Of a stretch of 6,680 nt of DNA, positions 1 through 4,901 are shown piece by piece. Source of the stretch: Bacillota bacterium. GTDB lineage: Bacteria > Bacillota > Clostridia > Lachnospirales > Lachnospiraceae. Each line of letters begins with the position of its first letter. Within the stretch, counting starts at the first letter, position 1. The stretch is taken from positions 1 through 6,680 of the forward strand of contig JAFADH010000199.1 of NCBI GenBank assembly GCA_023424995.1, given 5' to 3'. The notes beneath the pieces were generated by a model. It was given only the letters and a program-made list of their open reading frames with translations. It was not told the origin of the DNA and searched no databases. Position numbers and translations under genes: made by a program.

Positions 1-76
1 AAGGTATCCGGTCCAAATCATGTTCATCAATGAACATATGTATAGTATCCCATTTCATTATTACATAAACACCCAT
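1..76 (-). CDS. Possible 5' end of a leftward gene, cut by the window edge
   Basis: On the minus strand a reading frame with in-frame ATGs at 85, 76 and 58 stays open to the left edge. It reads MGVYVIMKWDTIHMFIDEH and then DLDRIP. The mixed, charged composition looks more protein-like than the other five frames here. A GGA four bases before the ATG at 76 is the only, weak, ribosome-binding signal, so 76 was chosen; 58 is nearly as good. A plausible leftward promoter lies at 110-139. About 25 codons are visible, no family is recognisable, and an AT-rich frame of this length can occur by chance. The product is unknown. Confidence 0.27.
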   Translation of the reverse strand, partial: MGVYVIMKWDTIHMFIDEHDLDRIP

Positions 77-109
77 TGTTTCCATTAGTAAAAAATTTCG
101 ATTCCGGGT

Positions 110-139
110 ATTATTTTTATATTTGAAAATTATAGTCAA
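110..139 (-). promoter_or_regulatory. Candidate leftward sigma-A-type promoter
   Basis: On the minus strand TTGACT (139-134, 5 of 6 to TTGACA) is followed after 18 bases by AATAAT (115-110, 5 of 6 to TATAAT). Transcription would start near 103, just ahead of the possible leftward gene. The region is very AT-rich, so chance matches are likely. Confidence 0.33.
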
Positions 140-166
140 AAAAGTTATGTACAATATTATTATTAA

Positions 167-187
167 ACTAGAGCGTGTTTGAAAAAT
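167..187 (+). repeat. Left terminal inverted repeat of the miniature element
   Basis: This 21-bp arm starts ACTAGAGCGTG and ends TTTGAAAAAT. It is a perfect reverse complement of 314-334. The outermost AC/GT pair may be chance flanking symmetry around the CTAG target. Confidence 0.9.
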
Positions 188-313
188 CATTGCGCCGTTC
201 TGAACGCTCCACTTTGCGGTATACAGCGTCGCAATTTTGAGAGAGTAGCGCCACTACGCTCCCAAAATCGCTCCTTGTCTTCCACAAATTGGAGCATCCA
301 GCCCGGCACAAGC

Positions 314-334
314 ATTTTTCAAACACGCTCTAGT
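314..334 (-). repeat. Right terminal inverted repeat of the miniature element
   Basis: This 21-bp arm starts ATTTTTCAAAC and ends ACGCTCTAGT. It matches 167-187 perfectly in inverted orientation. Confidence 0.9.
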
Positions 335-518
335 GGACTTTCTTCAAAGAGATATTTTATTAATAAGAATGGCAGCCATGTAGTAACCGGATATATTCCC
401 TGGAAAAGCCTCATATTGAATTTTAGAGCTGCCAATGTACTATAGGTGGTATCTATTACGCCTTTTATAGATAAAGGAAGTGCGACGGAAATCTTTACGG
501 ATATTTTCGCTATCCATT
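335..518. other. Intergenic stretch with no supported gene
   Basis: Between the miniature element and the promoter region there is no frame with a good start and ribosome binding site. On the minus strand a 25-codon frame (517-440, MDSENIRKDFRRTSF...) is rich in Arg and Lys but lacks a ribosome binding site. Another minus frame is open over the same interval and on to about 335, but has no credible start. On the plus strand a frame ending at 445 has a protein-like tail, but its start lies in the miniature element. These could be remnants of a decayed gene. No family is recognised. Confidence 0.4.
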
Positions 519-526
519 AACAGGAA

Positions 527-559
527 TTAATCTGTTTTATAATTTACTTTACAGATTAA
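527..559. promoter_or_regulatory. Inverted repeat around the -35 box, possible operator
   Basis: TTAATCTGT (527-535) and ACAGATTAA (551-559) form a perfect 9-bp inverted repeat with a 15-base spacer. Its centre (543) falls on the first base of the -35 hexamer, and the right arm lies between the -35 and -10 boxes. A regulator bound here would affect promoter use. A second shorter pairing, AACAG (519-523) with CTGTT (532-536), shares the left arm. The region is AT-rich, so binding function is an inference. Confidence 0.4.
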
Positions 560-571
560 ACAATGTATAAT
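543..571 (+). promoter_or_regulatory. Likely promoter of the hydrolase/ABC exporter cluster
   Basis: TTTACT (543-548, 4 of 6 to TTGACA) is separated by 17 bases from a perfect TATAAT (566-571). The predicted start is near 578, giving a leader of about 70 nt before the hydrolase start codon. The perfect -10 box and ideal spacing are the main support. Confidence 0.5.
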
Positions 572-582
572 AATAGAATATA

Positions 583-595
583 TTTACATGGTAAA
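583..595. promoter_or_regulatory. Small dyad TTTAC-N3-GTAAA in the leader
   Basis: TTTAC (583-587) and GTAAA (591-595) flank three bases just downstream of the predicted transcription start, a usual position for a repressor site. A dyad with the same half-sites but wider spacing lies at 2745-2762, upstream of the second permease gene. Five-base arms in AT-rich DNA are weak evidence. Confidence 0.22.
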
Positions 596-647
596 ATATA
601 CAATTTTACTCAATTTAACTTCTACAATTTAAAAGGAGGCAGTAAAT

Positions 648-1814
648 ATGATCAGCTTTAAAACAGAATATGCACCGGGGGATGTCGGATATGACGAAGG
701 GAGATTAGTAAAACTGAACCATTTATTTGAAGAGCTGATGGAACGAAAGATATTGGTCTCTGCAAATTATTGTCTGGCCAGGGACGGCAAGGTATTTGCC
801 AACAATGCAGTCGGGAAGCTTTCCTTTCGGGATGAGGATACGAGAGAATTAAGTCCGGATACCATTCAGCGGGTTGCTTCCATTACAAAGCTGTTTACTG
901 CAACCGCCATCTGGCAGCTGGCGGAGGATGGTAAATTAAGAGTAAATCAAAGGGTTGGGGAGTTCATTGAAGAATTTGATGTAAAACCTTTTAATGAAAT
1001 CACAATCGCACATCTGCTTTCCCATACCTCGGGGATGCAGGCGGATGATGGGTGCTTCGAGAATAAATATTTTGTATCACCATGGACATTCATCAATCAT
1101 GACAAGGGCATGAACTGGATTACCTCCGCCTTAAAAAGCGGAATGCGGAAAAAACCCGGAGAAGAATGGGCATATTGCAGTTTCGGTTTTGTAATACTTG
1201 GAGAGATCATCACAAGAGTCAGCGGACAATTTGCCAATGACTATATTACGGAGCATATTATTAAGCCCTGCGGTATGAAGGATTCCGGCTTTAACTTTGG
1301 TCGTAAGGAAATTATAAGCAGAACAAATATCCCGCATGAACGCCGTGAAAAGTTCGTGAATGAGATACTGAATGGACCGCAAAATACGGAAGAACAAGAC
1401 AGTGTCTGGTCGAAAATACCCGGTACAGGGGGCGGCATGTATTCCACCGCATATGATTTATGCCGCTTTGGCACGATGCTGCTGCAGGGAGGATATATCG
1501 ACGGAACCAGAGTGATCGGGCGAAAAGCGATAGAAAAAATGTCCGCACTATATACGGCGCCTCATATCAGGGACTATTGCTGGAACGCCGGCGGATCCTA
1601 TCGCCAATACGGTTTGGGACCGGATATGCGCTGTAATGAAGCGAGCATATATACTCAGGGAACCTTCTTCCATGAGGGAGCCGGCGGCTGCTGTCTCATT
1701 ATGGATCCCGCAGAAAAGCTTGTTGCGGCTTGGTTTGTTCCGTTTGTTAATGATGTTTGGCATGGAGATGCCTTATATAATGCGGCAGCAGTGATGTGGT
1801 CAGGATTAAAGTAG
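648..1814 (+). CDS. Serine hydrolase, class C beta-lactamase fold (PF00144 type)
   Basis: The 388-residue protein belongs to the beta-lactamase/DD-peptidase-like serine hydrolase superfamily, whose members include esterases, D-amino-acid peptidases and amidases. Catalytic SxxK is S78-I-T-K81. LLSHTSG at 123-129 is the usual helix motif. Y176-C-S fills the Y-x-N position, with Ser in place of Asn. GTGGGMYSTAYD (259-270) is typical of the family, and H342-E-G replaces KTG, as in many class C-like esterases. No signal peptide or membrane segment is seen, so it should act in the cytoplasm, unlike true beta-lactamases. Length suits a single-domain member. AAAAGGAGG (631-639) sits 8 bases before the ATG and fixes the start. 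It heads a same-strand cluster with an ABC exporter 79 nt downstream. The substrate cannot be read from sequence; antibiotic resistance should not be assumed. Confidence 0.93.
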   Translation: MISFKTEYAPGDVGYDEGRLVKLNHLFEELMERKILVSANYCLARDGKVFANNAVGKLSFRDEDTRELSPDTIQRVASITKLFTATAIWQLAEDGKLRVNQRVGEFIEEFDVKPFNEITIAHLLSHTSGMQADDGCFENKYFVSPWTFINHDKGMNWITSALKSGMRKKPGEEWAYCSFGFVILGEIITRVSGQFANDYITEHIIKPCGMKDSGFNFGRKEIISRTNIPHERREKFVNEILNGPQNTEEQDSVWSKIPGTGGGMYSTAYDLCRFGTMLLQGGYIDGTRVIGRKAIEKMSALYTAPHIRDYCWNAGGSYRQYGLGPDMRCNEASIYTQGTFFHEGAGGCCLIMDPAEKLVAAWFVPFVNDVWHGDALYNAAAVMWSGLK

Positions 1815-1883
1815 GACAGGCTGTCAGGCTGCATATATTTCTCCGGTAAAATAATTGCGGGAAATAGCTGAAGTACTCCTTGC

Positions 1884-1889
1884 AGGAGG
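1884..1889 (+). promoter_or_regulatory. Ribosome binding site that sets the first permease start
   Basis: AGGAGG lies 4 bases before the ATG at 1894. The frame is open further upstream to a TTG at 1855, but that start has no ribosome binding site and would add 13 residues that include this site. The ATG at 1894 is therefore preferred. Confidence 0.75.
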
Positions 1890-1893
1890 CAGA

Positions 1894-2712
1894 ATGAAGT
1901 ACATACGTCATCAATTTGAAGTAATGAAAGCAATCGCACTGGTTACCTATAAGGAATGGAGTGCTTACCGCACCCATTCCATGGTTTCTGTTTTTGTAGG
2001 ACCGGTTTATTTTATTGTCCAATATTTTATCTGGACAGCGGCTTATGGCGGGAGAGCCGAGATAAACGGTATGAAGCTGTCTCAGATAATAACCTATTTT
2101 GGAGCCTCCACTCTGATCGGATACCTGACGATGGATTTTGCTGATTGGAATCTGCAGATGTTAGTCCGGACCGGTAAGTTTTTGACTTTTTGCCTGCGAC
2201 CAATTCACCATCGCTTCTTTGCATTCTCACAGAAGGTCGGTCATCGGTTTCTTGGGCTGTTATTTGAATTTATCCCATGTTATCTGATTTTTTCCCTGCT
2301 GTTCGGCGTAGAAATGATACCAAAAAGGATAGGATGGACATTGCTCTCTGTAGCCTTTGCTTTCCTGATGAACTTCTATGTCCATTATATATTGGGAATG
2401 ACTGCGTTTTGGTTTATACAGTCCTCAGGGATACGAAGAGTGTTTGATCTGTTATCCGGAGTGTTTTCCGGGGCATTCATACCCCTGGTATTTTTTCCGA
2501 AGGTTATCCAAAGAATATTATTCTTCCTGCCATTTCCGTATATGTCCTATGTTCCGACCATGGTATTTACCGGAGAGTTTCATCTTGCAGGCATTGGTAT
2601 GCCGATACCGGTGATTGTAGGTCTTCAGGGGATTGCTGTAGGCATTGTTATAATTTTAAGTGAGCTGATATATAAGGCATCCATGCATCATTTTAACGGT
2701 GTTGGGGCGTAA
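1894..2712 (+). CDS. ABC-2-type exporter permease, COG4587-like
   Basis: This 272-residue integral membrane protein should be one half of the exporter's membrane channel. About six hydrophobic segments are visible, near residues 29-50, 64-81, 118-139, 147-175, 184-203 and 237-258. Family-type motifs are VRTGKFLTFCLRPIHHRF (91-108), matching the conserved 'R-x-G-x(5-6)-L-R-P' loop between segments 2 and 3, and AFIPLVFFPKVIQRILFFLP (194-213) before the last segments. It resembles the ABC2_membrane_6/DUF990 group, which usually occurs as two dissimilar permeases plus one ATPase, as here. Related trios have been linked to efflux of toxic organic cations such as viologens in a cyanobacterium; the substrate here is unknown. 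It starts 79 nt after the hydrolase with no terminator between, so co-transcription is likely. Confidence 0.88.
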   Translation: MKYIRHQFEVMKAIALVTYKEWSAYRTHSMVSVFVGPVYFIVQYFIWTAAYGGRAEINGMKLSQIITYFGASTLIGYLTMDFADWNLQMLVRTGKFLTFCLRPIHHRFFAFSQKVGHRFLGLLFEFIPCYLIFSLLFGVEMIPKRIGWTLLSVAFAFLMNFYVHYILGMTAFWFIQSSGIRRVFDLLSGVFSGAFIPLVFFPKVIQRILFFLPFPYMSYVPTMVFTGEFHLAGIGMPIPVIVGLQGIAVGIVIILSELIYKASMHHFNGVGA

Positions 2713-2744
2713 TTAAGAAGTCGTCCGGAGAGTGGGAATTTCTT

Positions 2745-2762
2745 TTTACAAAAAGGTGTAAA
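2745..2762. promoter_or_regulatory. Dyad TTTACA-N6-TGTAAA in the gap between the permease genes
   Basis: Perfect 6-bp arms (2745-2750 and 2757-2762) lie in the 138-nt gap between the two permease genes. TTTACA is also a 5-of-6 match to a -35 box, with GATAAA (2767-2772, 4 of 6) 16 bases further on, so an internal promoter overlapping an operator is possible. The stem is too short and lacks a T-run, so it is not a terminator. Confidence 0.27.
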
Positions 2763-2850
2763 TAAGGATAAAACTTTGATAATTGATATGGATTTCACAA
2801 GGGTGTATCAAGGTATGAATCCGGAAAGGAACCTATAGAGGAGGGGCAAG

Positions 2851-3633
2851 ATGAAACGATATCTGCACATCTATAAGGAATGTATCAAAGTTGCATTTAC
2901 CACGGCCTCTACCTATCGTTTGAATTTTTTCCTGAATTCAGTGATTATGGTATTGGGAGATATATTGTTCCCGCTGGTTACCCTCTTAATCTATGGATCA
3001 GGCGCCGGATTTGAAGGATGGACCGTATATGAAGTACTGCTGATCCAATCCGTGTTCACGATGTCCATGGCAATCGCTGATATGAGCTTTCATGGAATTA
3101 TGTGGGCAACTATGGGAGCTGTTCGTGAAGGGAATTTTGAGATGGTATTGCTGATGCCGGTGGATACGATGTTTCTTCTGATGGCACGCAGCTTTTCAGT
3201 TGATGCAATTGGCCTGTTCCTTGGAGGAGCTGCTATTTTTATTATTGCGTTAATGCATTTGGCGGTACCGTCTCTGATCATGTGGCTGCAGTTTGGTTCT
3301 ATGTTTCTGATAGGACTCATGGTTATGCTGGGAATCGCGCTTATGATGGCCGCAACTTCATTCAAGTGGGTCGGAAATTCCCGTATTCCCGAGATATTTG
3401 ACAGCCTGCGCAGCTTTGGCAAGTATCCGCAGAGCATTTTCCCGAAGACAATTCTGATCATATCCGCTTTTTTGATCCCCGTAGCGATGATTGGCTTCTT
3501 TCCGGCAGCAGCACTGATGGGCAGAGGAAATTACATCATGTTTATCGCGATCCTTCCAAGCGTAGTGTTTTTGATCCTTGGAATTACTTTATATCGCTTC
3601 ATGGTACGAATGTATCAGGGCGTCGGAGGCTGA
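2851..3633 (+). CDS. ABC-2-type exporter permease, COG3694-like
   Basis: This 260-residue membrane protein is the second, dissimilar channel subunit. Hydrophobic segments lie near residues 26-48, 60-77, 117-136, 145-169, 200-220 and 228-250. REGNFEMVLLMPVDTMFLL (92-110) is the counterpart of the 'R-x-G-x(5-6)-L-x-P' loop in the first permease. FGKYPQSIFPK (189-199) matches the conserved 'P-x(3)-F-P' element of this family, and the C terminus YQGVGG parallels FNGVGA in its partner. A strong GAGGAGG (2838-2844) sits 6 bases before the ATG. The stop codon is one base from the ATPase start, so these two are translationally linked. Sequence divergence between the two permeases points to a heterodimer, not a recent duplication. 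Confidence 0.9.
   Translation: MKRYLHIYKECIKVAFTTASTYRLNFFLNSVIMVLGDILFPLVTLLIYGSGAGFEGWTVYEVLLIQSVFTMSMAIADMSFHGIMWATMGAVREGNFEMVLLMPVDTMFLLMARSFSVDAIGLFLGGAAIFIIALMHLAVPSLIMWLQFGSMFLIGLMVMLGIALMMAATSFKWVGNSRIPEIFDSLRSFGKYPQSIFPKTILIISAFLIPVAMIGFFPAAALMGRGNYIMFIAILPSVVFLILGITLYRFMVRMYQGVGG
3625..3629 (+). promoter_or_regulatory. Ribosome binding site of the ATPase, inside the permease coding end
   Basis: GGAGG overlaps the last Gly codons of the second permease and lies 5 bases before the ATG at 3635. It decides the start against an upstream in-frame ATG at 3578 that lies within the permease gene, would overlap it by 56 bases and has no ribosome binding site. Confidence 0.75.
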
Positions 3634-3634
3634 G

Positions 3635-4627
3635 ATGGGAACGATTATTACGGTTGAAAACCTGATTAAGAAGTACGAGACCTATAAAAGAGGCAGCGGA
3701 TTTAAGGAGAGTGTTAAGACCTTTTTTCATCGGGAGAAGATTCCGGTAATGGCGGTAAATGATATCTCCTTTACTGCGGAAGAGGGAGATATTATCGGTA
3801 TTCTGGGACCCAATGGCGCCGGCAAATCAACGACGATTAAAATGCTGACCGGTACACTGTACCCAACCAGCGGTAATATCAACGTTATGGGCTTTAATCC
3901 GACGAAGAACAGAAAATCTTATGTCCGTCAGATCGGAGCAGTATTCGGACAAAAATCACAGCTGATATGGGACATACCGCCAATTGACAGCTTTCGTATG
4001 AACAAAGCAATCTACGGCGTACCGAATCAGGATTATGAAGAGAGAATAGAAGTTATGTCTAAGCTGTTCGGAGTAGAGGACTACATTACAAGACCGACCA
4101 GAGTTCTATCTCTTGGTGAGAGAATGAAGTGTGAGTTTATAATGGCTATGCTGCATCAGCCCAAGGTAGTATTCCTAGATGAGCCGACCATTGGTCTGGA
4201 TGTCATAGCAAAGCAGAGAATCCGGGAATTTATCAGGGAGATGAACCGGCGGGGAACTACCTTTATTCTCACCACTCATGATTTGGAAGATGTGGAACAG
4301 CTGGCTAAGAATATTGTTATTATTAACTATGGAGAGAAGGTATTTGACGCTTCCATCGAAAACCTGAGGAAGGTTCTGGGAGCGAAGAAAATCGTACAAT
4401 TGGTACTGCAGCAGCCGATTGAGGACTTGAATATTGAAGGCGCAAGTATAGTGGAGAGAAAATCCGAGTGGAATATAACCGTCAGCGTGGATCTTGATGC
4501 AATCTCTATTACGGATTTCATAGCAAGGCTTTCTGAAGAATGCAGCTTTACTGATATCTCAATTAAGGAAATGCCAATGGAGACGATTATTACACATATA
4601 TATCAGAGTAAGAAAAAGGGCGAATGA
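3635..4627 (+). CDS. ABC exporter ATP-binding protein, COG4586-like
   Basis: This 330-residue cytoplasmic ATPase powers the permease pair. Walker A is GPNGAGKST (58-66), the Q-loop glutamine is Q106, and the signature is LSLGERMKCE (158-167), with Glu in place of the common Gln as is characteristic of this family. Walker B is VVFLDEP (178-184) with catalytic E183, the D-loop is GLD (187-189), and the switch is H215 in ILTTHD. All elements for ATP hydrolysis are present. The N-terminal insertion before Walker A (about residues 14-38, basic) and the roughly 85-residue tail after 245 are typical of this subgroup; the tail may act as a regulatory or dimer domain. It follows the second permease by one base and is the last gene before a strong terminator. 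The exporter substrate remains unknown; a drug or toxic-cation efflux role is an inference from relatives. Confidence 0.95.
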   Translation: MGTIITVENLIKKYETYKRGSGFKESVKTFFHREKIPVMAVNDISFTAEEGDIIGILGPNGAGKSTTIKMLTGTLYPTSGNINVMGFNPTKNRKSYVRQIGAVFGQKSQLIWDIPPIDSFRMNKAIYGVPNQDYEERIEVMSKLFGVEDYITRPTRVLSLGERMKCEFIMAMLHQPKVVFLDEPTIGLDVIAKQRIREFIREMNRRGTTFILTTHDLEDVEQLAKNIVIINYGEKVFDASIENLRKVLGAKKIVQLVLQQPIEDLNIEGASIVERKSEWNITVSVDLDAISITDFIARLSEECSFTDISIKEMPMETIITHIYQSKKKGE

Positions 4628-4661
4628 AATTATTATATCTCTTTGATCATATCTACTAACC

Positions 4662-4697
4662 ATAAAGAGCATCAGCTTTCGGGCTGATGCTCTTTAT
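4662..4697 (+). terminator. Intrinsic terminator closing the exporter cluster
   Basis: ATAAAGAGCATCAGC (4662-4676) pairs perfectly with GCTGATGCTCTTTAT (4683-4697) around a 6-base loop, TTTCGG. The hairpin lies 34 bases after the ATPase stop codon. The T-rich 3' side (CTCTTTATCTTTG) supplies only an interrupted U-tract, and the A-rich 5' base makes it potentially bidirectional. Confidence 0.88.
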
Positions 4698-4753
4698 CTT
4701 TGTACAGCGGATAATGTTAAACCTCTCTTTTTTTGATTACTCTAAATGCTTCT

Positions 4754-4785
4754 TATAAAAAGCTATAATTTGTTTAGATTAATCT
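4754..4785 (+). promoter_or_regulatory. AT-rich promoter region of the mannosidase with a palindrome
   Basis: TATAAT (4764-4769) and TATAAA (4754-4759) are both candidate -10 boxes. The latter has TTGATT (4733-4738) only 15 bases upstream, and the former has only a poor -35, so the exact promoter is uncertain. The perfect 10-bp palindrome AGATTAATCT (4776-4785) sits where transcription would start from the TATAAT. The rest of 4698-4901 holds a T7 run (4728-4734) and a small CCCG/CGGG stem (4843-4858), and no recognisable riboswitch. Confidence 0.3.
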
Positions 4786-4901
4786 TAAATTCTGCAGACT
4801 GTTTCTAAACATTGTATAGGTTATATTGTTCTTAAGAAAAAACCCGGAAGGCTACGGGAGATATCGGACAATGGAAACAGAAAAATGATGGAGCTTAAAA
4901 T

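Larger units (their letters stand above)
167..334. mobile_element. 168-bp palindromic miniature inverted-repeat element (MITE-like)
   Basis: The ends are perfect 21-bp inverted repeats (167-187 and 314-334) containing GAGCGTGTTTGAAAAAT. The symmetry continues inward. Positions 188-250 align with the reverse complement of 251-313, with scattered mismatches and one small offset, to an apex near 251. The whole element can therefore fold into one long hairpin. The core is flanked by CTAG at both ends (168-171, 330-333), which contains a TA on each side, as expected for a target duplication. It encodes no transposase, so it would be mobilised in trans. The parent family could be IS5-like (CTAG targets) or IS630/mariner-like (TA targets); the sequence alone does not decide. 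It is more GC-rich than its surroundings, which supports insertion. Confidence 0.78.

Noticed and set aside
179..445. An 88-codon plus-strand frame starting with TTG
   Set aside because: Most of it is the sequence of the palindromic miniature element, the start is a TTG inside the terminal repeat, and there is no ribosome binding site.
601..620. Tandem 10-mers CAATTTTACT and CAATTTAACT just before the hydrolase start
   Set aside because: Only two copies with a mismatch in very AT-rich leader sequence; not enough to call a functional repeat.
648..1814. Calling the serine hydrolase a beta-lactamase resistance gene
   Set aside because: There is no signal peptide and the Y-x-N and KTG positions differ from those of true class C enzymes; only the fold and catalytic SxxK are supported.
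1815..1825. GACAG-G-CTGTC after the hydrolase stop considered as a terminator
   Set aside because: The arms are 5 bp with a one-base loop and there is no T-run, so read-through to the permease is expected.
1855..1893. A 13-residue N-terminal extension of the first permease from a TTG at 1855
   Set aside because: It has no ribosome binding site and contains the AGGAGG that serves the ATG at 1894.
1131..2022. Several minus-strand frames over the hydrolase and first permease
   Set aside because: They are antisense shadows of well-supported genes, lack ribosome binding sites and show no family motifs.
3578..3634. A 19-residue N-terminal extension of the ATPase from an ATG at 3578
   Set aside because: It overlaps the end of the second permease; the ATG at 3635 has a good ribosome binding site and gives the normal family N terminus.
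4841..4870. A small CCCG/CGGG stem ahead of the mannosidase considered as a riboswitch
   Set aside because: The 4-bp stem with an 8-base loop lacks the conserved cores of known riboswitches, and no terminator follows it.
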